Notes: generated by a model from the sequence alone, not told the origin. Counted from the stretch's first letter, positions 1-7,388 are shown. The stretch: 10,918 nucleotides of DNA from Clostridia bacterium (GCA_017548175.1 JAFYMZ010000069.1:1-10918); one strand, 5' to 3'. A program made the numbers and translations.

Positions 1-1920
1 CAGATGCATATGCTGCTCTACCTCGTACCACGGCACCACAAAGCCTGCGCCGTGGCTGCAGAACACCGAATCCGCCGGATTTTCCGTGTCGGCATCGGGT
101 TCGTATCCCATGGCCTGCACCACCGCATCGGCATCGCTGCAAGGCTCATAGCCCCGCAAGCGGCAAGCCAGCCGTCCGCGGCCACGGGTATAGGCCGCCA
201 GTTCGGTCTGATAGCCGCGCATGGCCGCCACCGGCGCATACCCGGTAAGGATGGCCTTATCCTCCGCCTGTTCCGGCGGCGCGCAATTGCCGTGCATCTG
301 TTGCACATCGGTCATGGCGCGGCCCACCGACTCCAGCGGCAGCTCCATGGTGAAATCGTAATAGGGTTCCAGCAGCACGCTGCGCGCCTTTCGCAGACCC
401 TGCCGCAGCGCCCGATAGGTGGCCTGCCGGAAGTCACCGCCCTCGGTGTGCTTCAGGCTGGCACGGCCGCTGAGAATGGTAATGCGCAGGTCGGTAACGG
501 GCGAGCCGGTCAGCACGCCCACGTGCTGCTTTTCTTCCAGATGGGTCAAAATCAGCCGCTGCCAGTTCAGATCCAAGTCGTCGGTGCTGCAGGCCGAGTC
601 AAAGACCAACCCGCTGCCCCGCGCACCCGGCTGCAGCAGCAAATGCACCTCGGCATAATGGCGCAGCGGTTCAAAATGTCCCACGCCCTCTACCGGTGCT
701 TCAATGGTTTCTTTATAGGCCACGTTGCCTTGGTCAAAGGCTACGTCCAGCCCAAACTGATCCCGGATACGGTGCTGCAGCACTTCCAGCTGCACTTCGC
801 CCATCACCTGCACGTGTACCTCGCGCAGACGCTGATCCCACACGATGTGCAGCAGCGGATCTTCTTCCTCCAACTGCCGCAGCTTGCGCAGGGTCTCCGG
901 AATATTTACCCCCTCCGGCAACTGCATCCGATAGGTCAGCACCGGCTCCAGCATCGGTGTCTGCGCCAGCGCTTCCGCGCCCAAGCCTTGGCCGGCAAAG
1001 GTGTGCTCCAACCCGGTGACGGCACAAATGCCGCCGGCCTCCACCTGCTCGGTGAGTTTATACTTGGCACCGGAATACAGCCGCAATTGATCGGCCTTTT
1101 CCGCCCATTCCGCACCGGCTTCACCGCCGGAAAGCAGTGTCTTGACCTTCAGTGCGCCGCCGGTGACCTTCAGCCACGTGAGGCGCGTGCCTTGGGTGTC
1201 ACGGGTGATCTTATACACCCGCGCGCCAAACGCCGCCGGATAGGCAGGTGCCGCCGTCAGATCCTGCAGATCGTGCAGCAATGCGTCCACGCCCTCCAGC
1301 TTCAGCGCCGCGCCAAACCGGCAAGGGAAGATCTGTCGCTTTGCGATGGCCTGCGCCACCGCATCCTTTGACAAGCTTCCCTGCTCTAAATACTGCTCCA
1401 GCAAGCCCTCGTGGCACAGGGACAGCGCTTCGTCCCGTTCCTCCGGGGGCAAGTCCATATCCACGCAGCCGGAAGACAGCCGCCGCTGCAGTTCCCGTAG
1501 CAGCACCGGCTTGTCCGCTCCCGCCAGATCCATCTTGTTGACAAAGACAAAGGTCGGGATGCCGTACCGCTGCAGCAGCCGCCACAAGGTCTCGGTATGG
1601 CTCTGCACGCCGTCGGTGCCGCTGATGACCAGCACGGCATAATCCAGCACCTGCAGGGTGCGCTCCATCTCGGCGGAAAAATCCACGTGGCCAGGGGTGT
1701 CCATCAGGATGATCTCCAGTTCCGGCAGGGCAAGCCGCGCCTGCTTGGAAAAGATAGTAATGCCGCGTTCGCGCTCCAGACTGTCGTGATCCAGAAAGGC
1801 GTCCTTGTGATCCACGCGACCCAGTTTATTCAAATTGCCGCTGCGGTACAGCATAGCCTCGGACAGGGTGGTTTTTCCCGCGTCCACGTGGGCCAAAATG
1901 CCGATCACAAGTTTCTTCAT
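1..1920 (-). CDS. EF-G/TetM-like translational GTPase (ribosomal protection family homologue), 3' end outside the window
   Basis: The first 640 residues are visible and no stop is reached. The start is an ATG at 1920 preceded by GAAGGTG. Seen: G1 AHVDAGKT (residues 10-17), RGIT (52-55), G3 DTPGH (74-78), G4 NKMD (128-131), then EF-G-like domains with YKETIEAPVEGVGHFEPL and a domain V resembling TetM (LLEPYYDFTMELP, RGYEP). Known for the family: TetM/TetO-type GTPases bind the ribosome like EF-G and eject tetracycline. However, where TetM carries its domain IV loop YSPVSTPADF, this protein has HTEGGDFRQ (about 491-499), as in EF-G. TetM is about 639 residues; this one continues past 640 with a tail unlike TetM's. 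I infer a housekeeping or ribosome-rescue-like GTPase rather than a proven resistance gene. It lies 24 bases downstream of the deacetylase gene, probably on the same transcript. Confidence 0.88.
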   Translation of the reverse strand, partial: MKKLVIGILAHVDAGKTTLSEAMLYRSGNLNKLGRVDHKDAFLDHDSLERERGITIFSKQARLALPELEIILMDTPGHVDFSAEMERTLQVLDYAVLVISGTDGVQSHTETLWRLLQRYGIPTFVFVNKMDLAGADKPVLLRELQRRLSSGCVDMDLPPEERDEALSLCHEGLLEQYLEQGSLSKDAVAQAIAKRQIFPCRFGAALKLEGVDALLHDLQDLTAAPAYPAAFGARVYKITRDTQGTRLTWLKVTGGALKVKTLLSGGEAGAEWAEKADQLRLYSGAKYKLTEQVEAGGICAVTGLEHTFAGQGLGAEALAQTPMLEPVLTYRMQLPEGVNIPETLRKLRQLEEEDPLLHIVWDQRLREVHVQVMGEVQLEVLQHRIRDQFGLDVAFDQGNVAYKETIEAPVEGVGHFEPLRHYAEVHLLLQPGARGSGLVFDSACSTDDLDLNWQRLILTHLEEKQHVGVLTGSPVTDLRITILSGRASLKHTEGGDFRQATYRALRQGLRKARSVLLEPYYDFTMELPLESVGRAMTDVQQMHGNCAPPEQAEDKAILTGYAPVAAMRGYQTELAAYTRGRGRLACRLRGYEPCSDADAVVQAMGYEPDADTENPADSVFCSHGAGFVVPWYEVEQHMHL

Positions 1921-1944
1921 ACGCACCTTCCGCACTTACCTTCG

Positions 1945-2760
1945 TTATTTCTCCAGAATATCCAAAAACTCCTGCGAGGGATATTCGCCGTATTCGCTGA
2001 TCTCAAACACTTCCACGTGCTGAATGTTGTCTGCCTCTGCGCCGAACTTGGCACGCACTTCGGCGTCGTACTCCCGACGGAAACGGGCAAACAGTTTGTC
2101 GAACCGGTCGCGCAGATGTGCCACCTGCTGCTCACGGGTCCACTCCAGACGCTCCAGATGGTCGGGCCAATACATCCAATCGAAATACTGGCATTCGTGG
2201 CAGCAGGCGTGCTGCACGATGTTTTCCAGCGTATCGTCGATGGGCACGATGACGTCGCCCTGACAGGGATAAGGCTTCTTGAAGGAGTCGTGCCAATACA
2301 GCACCACGGGCATATGCTCCATATAGGGCACATCGGGGCAGATGCAGGGCACGGTCAGCAGGAAGGATGCATCCTGCACCAACTGTGCGGTGTTGCGGTG
2401 ATCGGCGTGATAGTCGTTGAGACGGTTGGTGATGATCAGGTCGGGAGAGAATCTGCGGATGTAGCGGATCAACTCCTCACGGATCGCCAGCGTCACTTCC
2501 AGACGGCCGTCGGGATGATCCAGCACGTCATAGCGGCAGCCCAGCAGACGGCCGCTGGCGGCAGCCTCGGCCCGACGCATCAGCGCCAGTTCCTGACCGC
2601 CCAGTTCTTTATGATAGGTGCCGGCGCTGCCGTCGGTGACCGACAGCATACGGATCTCCCAGCCCTTGGCCTTCAGTTTGTTCAGCAGACCGCCGGCGCT
2701 GGTGTCGGCATCATCGGGATGAGCGCCGATGCTCAGTACTCTCATTTTCCGTTCGCTCAT
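1945..2760 (-). CDS. PIG-L/LmbE family deacetylase
   Basis: A complete protein of 271 residues. Seen: the family's AHPDD signature (residues 13-17), which supplies the zinc-binding His and Asp, and the second metal site motif HADH (118-121) in NDYHADHR. Known: PIG-L/LmbE enzymes are zinc hydrolases that remove N-acyl groups, usually from N-acetylglucosamine-containing substrates (GlcNAc-PI, mycothiol or bacillithiol precursors). The substrate here cannot be read from the sequence. There is no signal peptide, so it should act in the cytoplasm. The ATG at 2760 is chosen because AAAGGAG precedes it at the right distance; an upstream in-frame ATG at 2826 lies within the promoter. It is the first gene after the promoter at 2798-2826, and the TetM-like GTPase gene follows. 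Confidence 0.9.
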   Translation of the reverse strand: MSERKMRVLSIGAHPDDADTSAGGLLNKLKAKGWEIRMLSVTDGSAGTYHKELGGQELALMRRAEAAASGRLLGCRYDVLDHPDGRLEVTLAIREELIRYIRRFSPDLIITNRLNDYHADHRNTAQLVQDASFLLTVPCICPDVPYMEHMPVVLYWHDSFKKPYPCQGDVIVPIDDTLENIVQHACCHECQYFDWMYWPDHLERLEWTREQQVAHLRDRFDKLFARFRREYDAEVRAKFGAEADNIQHVEVFEISEYGEYPSQEFLDILEK

Positions 2761-2797
2761 AGTGGCACACTCCTTTGTATGCAATAAAGTTGGTTTC

Positions 2798-2826
2798 ATT
2801 ATAGCAAAGCCCTGCATGAAAGGCAA
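2798..2826 (-). promoter_or_regulatory. Promoter for the deacetylase/GTPase operon
   Basis: On the minus strand, TTGCCT (2826-2821) and TATAAT (2803-2798) are separated by exactly 17 bases. A TGC just before the -10 box makes it an extended -10 promoter. Transcription would start near 2791, giving a leader of about 30 bases. The -35 box partly abuts the terminator of the preceding GNAT gene. Confidence 0.78.
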
Positions 2827-2858
2827 TAAAAAAGGTCGAGAGGTTTCTCCCGACCTTT
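2825..2858 (-). terminator. Intrinsic terminator after the GNAT gene
   Basis: AAAGGTCG (2831-2838) pairs with CGACCTTT (2851-2858), and the stem extends inward by four pairs, including one G-U, around an AAAC loop, for a 12-bp stem in all. On the minus strand it is followed by TTTATT. It begins 13 bases after the GNAT stop and separates that gene from the next promoter. Confidence 0.85.
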
Positions 2859-2871
2859 CGTTTTCTTGCTT

Positions 2872-3327
2872 TTACCGCGCCAGACGGATCAGATATTCCT
2901 CCGTGTCCTCTTCCGGCATCCGTTCTCCGGTGGGCACAAATCCGTGCCGCCCGTAAAAGGCAATGGCACGGGTATTCTTTTCCAGCGCCCACAAGTTGTC
3001 CGCCTGAAGTTCCGCCACGGCATACTGCAGCAGCTGCGCACCGATGCCGTTGCCCTGCAGCACAGGCTCTACATAGAGCTTTTTGATCTCCCGACCAGCC
3101 ACTCGAACAAAGCCCTTTACCACGCCGTCATCATACACCCAGAAGTCTTGCAGATCCGGGCGATATTCCTCCATCTTATGCGGCACCTGCAGTTCAGCAA
3201 AATAGAACGCGTCCTCCAGAAAAATGGGGTAGAAGTTCAGCCGGTAATTAAAGATCTCCATCTCAGCAATACGTGCCAAATCAGCTTCCTGTGCCGGACG
3301 AATGCATGCGTAATTCTGTGCCATCAT
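2872..3327 (-). CDS. GNAT family N-acetyltransferase
   Basis: A complete protein of 151 residues. Seen: IRPAQEADLARIAEME at the start (beta1-alpha1 of the GNAT fold), the acetyl-CoA pyrophosphate loop QGNGIG at 91-96 within KKLYVEPVLQGNGIGAQLL, and the C-terminal NTRAIAFYGRHGFVPTGE (118-135). These are hallmarks of Gcn5-related N-acetyltransferases, which transfer acetyl from acetyl-CoA to an amine. The substrate is unknown. The start at 3327 overlaps the ruvX stop by one base (TGATG), and GGAGG lies 7 bases upstream, inside the end of ruvX, so translation is probably coupled. An ATG at 3324 is an alternative start. A longer reading that extends into ruvX is unlikely. Confidence 0.9.
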   Translation of the reverse strand: MMAQNYACIRPAQEADLARIAEMEIFNYRLNFYPIFLEDAFYFAELQVPHKMEEYRPDLQDFWVYDDGVVKGFVRVAGREIKKLYVEPVLQGNGIGAQLLQYAVAELQADNLWALEKNTRAIAFYGRHGFVPTGERMPEEDTEEYLIRLAR

Positions 3328-3755
3328 CACTTTACCTCCGGATGCAGCTGCAGCCAGTCCAGATAACTCTGCAGGATGATACTGGCAGCCACGGCGTCTA
3401 CTTTTGCGCGCTGCTTGCCGCGCTTTTTGCCGGAATCGGACAAAATGCGGTTGGCGGTAACACTGCTGCCGCGCTCGTCCCACAGGACGACGGGAAGGCC
3501 GCTGGCTTCTTCCAGCTGCGCGGCAAATTCACGGCACTCCAGTGCCTTGGGACCTTCGGTGCCGTTCATATTCAGGGGCAGGCCCACCACGATGCGGCCG
3601 GGCTTTTCGGCGGCAATCTCTTTACCGATGGCTTCCAGCAGGCGGCTGCGGGCGTGCTCGGTAACGGTGATGCTGCGACCGGCCAAAAAGCCGCTCAAAT
3701 CGGAAAATGCAAGGCCGGTACGGGCGGTGCCCAGATCAATGGCCATAATCTTCAT
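3327..3755 (-). CDS. ruvX: RuvX/YqgF family RNase H-like nuclease (putative Holliday junction resolvase / 16S rRNA processing)
   Basis: A complete protein of 142 residues, the usual length of the family. Seen: the amino-terminal AIDLGTARTGLAFSD with the metal-binding Asp at residue 7, the VVGLPLNMNGTEG strand (57-68), DERGSSVTA (93-101), and VDAVAASIIL with a conserved Asp at 120. Known: YqgF/RuvX proteins have an RNase H fold; the E. coli protein takes part in 16S rRNA 5'-end processing, and others act on branched DNA. AAAGGAG lies 7 bases upstream of the ATG. A strong hairpin (3778-3801) separates it from argS, and no promoter of its own is visible, so its expression probably depends on readthrough from argS. 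Confidence 0.93.
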   Translation of the reverse strand: MKIMAIDLGTARTGLAFSDLSGFLAGRSITVTEHARSRLLEAIGKEIAAEKPGRIVVGLPLNMNGTEGPKALECREFAAQLEEASGLPVVLWDERGSSVTANRILSDSGKKRGKQRAKVDAVAASIILQSYLDWLQLHPEVK

Positions 3756-3773
3756 AACAAATCGCTCCTTTAT

Positions 3774-3801
3774 AAAACTGCCGCCCTTTGCAGGGCGGCA
3801 G
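3774..3801 (-). terminator. Hairpin terminator between argS and ruvX
   Basis: CTGCCGCCCT (3778-3787) and AGGGCGGCAG (3792-3801) form a perfect 10-bp GC-rich stem with a 4-base loop. On the minus strand TTTTAT follows, so it has the form of an intrinsic terminator. It lies 8 bases after the argS stop. The ruvX ribosome-binding site begins within a few bases of its end, so it may be a partial terminator or may also affect ruvX translation. Confidence 0.8.
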
Positions 3802-3809
3802 CGGAAAAA

Positions 3810-5555
3810 TCACATACGGGTGGGTGCGGTAACGCCAAAGGTTGCCAGCGTGTTCTTGATGACCTGGGCGGTGCACAGGCACAGAGCGATACGGGCATCA
3901 CGCAGGGCATCGCTTTCGGCACCCTTGATGCGGCAGCTCTGATAGAACTTGTGGAAGGCGTTGGCCACGTTGGTGGCATAGGTGTTCATACGGCTGGGCT
4001 CACGGCGAGCGGCAGACAGACGGATCTCCTCGGGCAGACGGGCCAGTTCACGGATCAGCTCGATCTCGGCATCGGCGGTCAGCAGAGTCAGGTCGGGATT
4101 TTCCACCTTGGCGGAGATGCCCTCCTGCTCCAACGCACGCAGGATGCTGTGGATGCGGGCGTGAGCGTACTGGACGTAGTACACGGGGTTCTCGCTGTCC
4201 TGACGGACGGCCAGACCCATATCAAAGTCTACCATACTGCCGGGCACGCGGGAGTTGAACAGGAAGCGTGCGGCATCGATGCTGACCTCGTCCAGCAGGT
4301 TGGACAGAGAGATGGCCTTGCCGGTACGCTTGCTCATACGGACGGGCTGACCGTCTACGAACAGGTTGACGAACTGCATCAGCACGATCTCCAGACGCTC
4401 GGAGCCGTTCAGACCCAGCGCATCCAGTGCGCACTTCAGACGGGCCACGTGACCGTGGTGGTCTGCGCCCCAGATGTTGATGACGCGGTCAAAGCCACGC
4501 TGGGCAAACTTATTGCGATGGTATGCAATATCCGCGGCAAAGTAGGTATAGAAGCCGTTGGCGCGGCGCAGAACGTCGTCCTTCAGCTCCAGCTTTTCAA
4601 TATCGGCTTCCTTCTTGCCCTGACGCAGGTACATTTCCCGCAGCAGGCGGCTGGTGTTCAGCCACAGAGCGCCGTCCTTTTCATAGGTATAACCGGACTC
4701 GGTCAGTTTTTCTACCGTCTCGGCCACATAGCCGCTGTCGTGCAGCTCGGACTCGTGGAACCACACGTCATAGTGCACGTTATAGCGCTCCAGGTCGCTC
4801 TTCATCTTGGGGATGTTGTGTGCCAGACCGAACTCGGCCAGCGCAGCGCGGCGCTCTTCCACAGGCTTTTCGGCGTATGCATCGCCGTGTGCCTCGCGGA
4901 ACGCCTTGGCCAGTTCGCGGATGTCATCGCCGTGATAGCCATCCTCGGGGAAGGCAACGGCATCTTCACCGTGGATCAGCTGGAAGTAACGAGCCTCCAG
5001 CGATACGGCGAACTTGTCCACCTGATTACCGGCGTCGTTGATGTAGAACTCGCGGGACACCTGATGGCCTGCCAGATCCAGCACCTGTGCCAGACTGTCA
5101 CCCAGCACGCCGCCGCGGGCGTTGCCCAGATGCATGGGGCCGGTGGGGTTGGCGGAAACGAACTCCACCATCACCTTTTCGGGGTTTGCGGTCTGGGTAC
5201 GGCCGTAAGCTTCACCCTCGACGCGGATGTTTTCCACCACGCCGCGGAACCAGCTGTGGTCCAGACGCAGGTTGATAAAGCCGGGGCCGGCGACTTCGGC
5301 AGAGGCAAAGCCGGTGCCGTCAAATACCATACGGGAAACCAGCTCTTCTGCCACCTTACGGGGAGGCATCGCCAGTGCCTTGGCGTTCTGCATGGCAAAA
5401 CCGCTGGCATAGTCACCGTTGCGCAGATCTTTGGGTACTTCGATCTGGGGCTGACGCACCTCTGCCCGGGGCAGGGTGCCTGCTTCGACTGCGGCGTCAT
5501 AAGCGGCGCGGATGATACCGGCGGCCGTTTCCATAGCCAGAGCGATATGATTCAT
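3810..5555 (-). CDS. argS: Arginyl-tRNA synthetase
   Basis: A complete protein of 581 residues, normal for ArgRS. It attaches arginine to tRNA-Arg in the cytoplasm using ATP. Seen: the class I HIGH signature as HLGN (142-145) within VEFVSANPTGPMHLGNARGG, which is diagnostic of ArgRS; the preceding Add-1-like domain with GDYASGFAM and GPGFINLRL (90-98); the second signature in the form MSKRTGK (407-413); and an anticodon-binding C-terminal helical domain with NVANAFHKFYQSCRI. The ATG at 5555 has AAGGAG upstream, located within the last codons of the DUF1934 gene. The two genes are 5 bases apart and surely cotranscribed. The gene ends at a hairpin terminator before ruvX. Confidence 0.97.
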   Translation of the reverse strand: MNHIALAMETAAGIIRAAYDAAVEAGTLPRAEVRQPQIEVPKDLRNGDYASGFAMQNAKALAMPPRKVAEELVSRMVFDGTGFASAEVAGPGFINLRLDHSWFRGVVENIRVEGEAYGRTQTANPEKVMVEFVSANPTGPMHLGNARGGVLGDSLAQVLDLAGHQVSREFYINDAGNQVDKFAVSLEARYFQLIHGEDAVAFPEDGYHGDDIRELAKAFREAHGDAYAEKPVEERRAALAEFGLAHNIPKMKSDLERYNVHYDVWFHESELHDSGYVAETVEKLTESGYTYEKDGALWLNTSRLLREMYLRQGKKEADIEKLELKDDVLRRANGFYTYFAADIAYHRNKFAQRGFDRVINIWGADHHGHVARLKCALDALGLNGSERLEIVLMQFVNLFVDGQPVRMSKRTGKAISLSNLLDEVSIDAARFLFNSRVPGSMVDFDMGLAVRQDSENPVYYVQYAHARIHSILRALEQEGISAKVENPDLTLLTADAEIELIRELARLPEEIRLSAARREPSRMNTYATNVANAFHKFYQSCRIKGAESDALRDARIALCLCTAQVIKNTLATFGVTAPTRM

Positions 5556-5560
5556 ATTCG

Positions 5561-6010
5561 TTACACTCCTTCTTTCTCCGCCACAGCGGAAACCTTCACT
5601 TCTACCTTCAGGTGGTTGCTGCCCACCGGTTGATTGTCAATTTCAACGGAATATTCCACGTCGACCATACCGCCGTCATCGGTCATATCCACCACGATGT
5701 GCTGGGTGGTGACGGCAATGGCCAAATCGCCGTACTCGGTATGGTACAGGGACAGATGGCGCTTTCCGTTTTCAAACGTCAGCTGCGAGGGATATTTTCC
5801 CGACCGAGTCACCGACACAGCCTCGGGAGAGGCCTTGATCATGGTGCGGGTATCCACCAATCCGGTCAATTCGCTTTCGTCATAGATCACATAATATATG
5901 CCGTTCTTTCGATAAAAATGTCCCGGCGTTACCACGGTAATGGGCTCACCGACCCCCTGCTCATCTTCCTGCAGGCCGTAAACGGTGATTACCGCATCTT
6001 TGCGCAGCAT
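5561..6010 (-). CDS. DUF1934 family beta-barrel protein (YwiB-like)
   Basis: A complete protein of 149 residues. Seen: features of DUF1934, including an opening ITVYGLQ strand, YYVIYDESELTGL (39-51), TRTMIKA, and the second half FENGKRHLSLYHTEYGDLAIAVTTQ (79-103), with alternating polar and hydrophobic residues consistent with a calycin-like beta barrel. Known: the Bacillus subtilis member YwiB is also encoded directly upstream of argS, so the gene order is conserved across Firmicutes. The molecular function is unknown. The ATG at 6010 is chosen because AAGGAGG stands just upstream; an earlier in-frame ATG at 6058 lies in the promoter region. Its stop is 5 bases before argS. Confidence 0.88.
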   Translation of the reverse strand: MLRKDAVITVYGLQEDEQGVGEPITVVTPGHFYRKNGIYYVIYDESELTGLVDTRTMIKASPEAVSVTRSGKYPSQLTFENGKRHLSLYHTEYGDLAIAVTTQHIVVDMTDDGGMVDVEYSVEIDNQPVGSNHLKVEVKVSAVAEKEGV

Positions 6011-6043
6011 GGGCAACTCCCTCCTTTTCCGTTGTTGCATCAT

Positions 6044-6077
6044 TTTATAGCATATCACATTCTGCGGAAAAAAGCAA
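6044..6077 (-). promoter_or_regulatory. Promoter candidate for DUF1934-argS
   Basis: On the minus strand, TTGCTT (6077-6072) and TATGCT (6054-6049) are 17 bases apart, and TGA before the second box gives an extended -10. An overlapping TGC-TATAAA (-10 at 6049-6044) is an alternative with a poorer -35. Either would give a short leader before the ATG at 6010. Confidence 0.6.
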
Positions 6078-6154
6078 AGGAAACCGCTTGATTTCTCTTG
6101 TTTTTCCTATGCTTTCCGCTGATTTTCCTGTTTTTACCATCTTTTTTCGCCCCC

Positions 6155-6183
6155 TTGCCCTTTCTCGCGCCCTGTGTTATACT
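6155..6183 (+). promoter_or_regulatory. Promoter for the YitT-family gene
   Basis: TTGCCC (6155-6160) and TATACT (6178-6183) are separated by 17 bases. TGT before the -10 box (6175-6177) makes it an extended -10 promoter. The layout is the same as the promoter at 2798-2826. The expected start near 6190 leaves a leader of about 40 bases before the ATG at 6230. It diverges from the DUF1934-argS promoter. Confidence 0.75.
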
Positions 6184-6229
6184 GAAAGGGTATTAAAACC
6201 TAACATTGTGAGAGTAGGTGCGCAGTTTT

Positions 6230-7114
6230 ATGCAGGCGTTCAAGAAAGAACTGATCGGTTATTTGAAAAAAGACCTTTGGCCCGATTTGCTGTACGACAT
6301 TGTTGGCAGCATTCTTTATGCCATCGGTGTTTACACCTTTGCGGTCGGTGCAGACTTCGCCCCCGGCGGCGTTTCCGGTCTGGCGGTCATCATCCACCAT
6401 TTCTTCCAGCAAGTGCCCATCGGTACTTGTATCCTTTGCATCAACATCCCCATCATTTTGCTGTGCTATCGGGTCATGGGCAAGATGTTTCTGGTGAAGT
6501 CGCTGAAGACCATGGTCATCTCCTCCTTCTTTCTGGATGCCGTCTTTCCTCGCTTCCCCCTGTATCAAAGCGATCCGCTGCTGGCTTCGGTATTTGCCGG
6601 TGTCTTTATGGGACTGGGCCTGGCCTGCATCTATATGCGCGGCTCCTCCACTGGCGGCAGCGATTTCTTCATCCTCAGCCTGAACAAACTGTTCCCCCAC
6701 CGCAGCATCGCGCAGATCACCATGATCGCCGACGGCTCCATCGTGGTGTTGGGCGGTTTCCTCTACGGCCGCATCGATGCGCTGCTGCTGGGCGTCATCG
6801 CCACGTTTGCCTCCTCCAGCGTCATTGACGCCGTGATGATCGGCAAGCAGTCCGGCAAGATGGTCACCATCATCAGCAGCAAAGGCCAGGAAATTGCCGA
6901 TGCCATCAATTTAGAGATCGATCGCGGCTCCACGCTCATCCCCGCTGCCGGTGCCTATACCGGCGAACCGCGACAGGTGCTGATGTGTGCCTGCAGCAAA
7001 AATCAGATCTCCGCCATCCGCAAGATCGCCTTCCGTATGGATTACCACGCCATCGTCACCGTCGGTTCCTACGACGAGGCCTTCGGCGAGGGGTTCCAGG
7101 ATCCCCACAAATAA
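6230..7114 (+). CDS. YitT family membrane protein with C-terminal DUF2179 domain
   Basis: A complete protein of 294 residues. Seen: about five or six hydrophobic segments in the first 205 residues (roughly 20-42, 48-60, 64-81, 92-106, 117-136 and 160-205), with the family pattern GADFAPGGVSGLAVIIHH and STGGSDF. A soluble C-terminal domain (about 208-287) contains DRGSTLIPAAGAYTGEPRQVL and FRMDYHAIVTVGSYDEAFGEGF, which match DUF2179. Known: YitT/DUF161-DUF2179 proteins are common in Firmicutes, often in several copies; their transport or signalling role is not settled. The ATG at 6230 follows a modest AGGTG. An in-frame GTG at 6218 would add four residues and cannot be ruled out. It has its own promoter and terminator and is the only plus-strand gene here. 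Confidence 0.9.
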   Translation: MQAFKKELIGYLKKDLWPDLLYDIVGSILYAIGVYTFAVGADFAPGGVSGLAVIIHHFFQQVPIGTCILCINIPIILLCYRVMGKMFLVKSLKTMVISSFFLDAVFPRFPLYQSDPLLASVFAGVFMGLGLACIYMRGSSTGGSDFFILSLNKLFPHRSIAQITMIADGSIVVLGGFLYGRIDALLLGVIATFASSSVIDAVMIGKQSGKMVTIISSKGQEIADAINLEIDRGSTLIPAAGAYTGEPRQVLMCACSKNQISAIRKIAFRMDYHAIVTVGSYDEAFGEGFQDPHK

Positions 7115-7122
7115 GCATACAA

Positions 7123-7158
7123 AATGCCCGGCAGCAACCGCTGCCGGGCATTCTTTTT
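7123..7158 (+). terminator. Strong terminator after the YitT-family gene, probably bidirectional
   Basis: AATGCCCGGCAGC (7123-7135) and GCTGCCGGGCATT (7140-7152) form a perfect 13-bp stem with an AACC loop, followed by CTTTTT on the plus strand. On the minus strand the stem ends in TTTTGTATG. It can therefore also end transcripts of the convergent small gene whose stop is at 7162. Confidence 0.92.
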
Positions 7159-7161
7159 GTC

Positions 7162-7362
7162 TTAATCCTGGCCGAAATCGTCCAGTTCCAGGCGGAAGAT
7201 CAGTTTCTCTACCTCGTCCGCACAGGACTCGCGCAGCTTCCACTGACCGGCCTCATCCTTATACTCCATCCAGAAGCGGCCGTCGGGCATCAGGTCTACC
7301 ACGGTGCCTTCCTGGCCATCCTTCAGCAGGATAACGTCTTCTTCCTGCAGTTTGATGATCAT
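7162..7362 (-). CDS. Small conserved-looking protein of unknown function (66 residues)
   Basis: A short protein of 66 residues that I do not recognise with certainty. Seen: a start at 7362 with a very good AAGGAGG 8 bases upstream, which argues that it is a real gene. The body, KDGQEGTVVDLMPDGRFWMEYKDEAGQW, alternates hydrophobic and polar residues and has a Gly-Thr-Val-Val turn, as in small SH3/KOW-like beta barrels such as DUF4926 proteins. The tail (about 46-66) is acidic: DEVEKLIFRLELDDFGQD. There is no signal peptide, membrane segment or cysteine cluster. It lies downstream of rplL, beyond a strong terminator, with no clear promoter in the roughly 60 bases between, and shares a bidirectional terminator with the convergent YitT-family gene. 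The function is unknown. Confidence 0.72.
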   Translation of the reverse strand: MIIKLQEEDVILLKDGQEGTVVDLMPDGRFWMEYKDEAGQWKLRESCADEVEKLIFRLELDDFGQD

Positions 7363-7388
7363 ACCCTATTCCTCCTTGGTTTGATTGC

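Noticed and set aside
4..1371. A 455-codon plus-strand open frame at the left edge
   Set aside because: It is the reverse shadow of the TetM-like GTPase, whose G-domain motifs are clear; its own translation is rich in His, Gln and Arg and matches nothing.
1..1920. Calling the GTPase a tetracycline-resistance gene (tetM/tetW)
   Set aside because: The resistance loop YSPVSTPADF is replaced by an EF-G-like sequence and the protein is longer than TetM. Family similarity alone does not support the resistance label.
1597..2787. A 396-codon plus-strand open frame
   Set aside because: It lies opposite the deacetylase gene and the start of the GTPase gene, and shows no family features.
2761..2826. 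Longer deacetylase start at 2826
   Set aside because: The added stretch overlaps the promoter, and the ATG at 2760 has a good AAAGGAG at the right distance.
3273..5633. A 786-codon plus-strand open frame opposite ruvX and argS
   Set aside because: It is antisense to two well-identified genes, has no ribosome-binding site or recognisable domain, and is expected from GC-rich codon use on the other strand.
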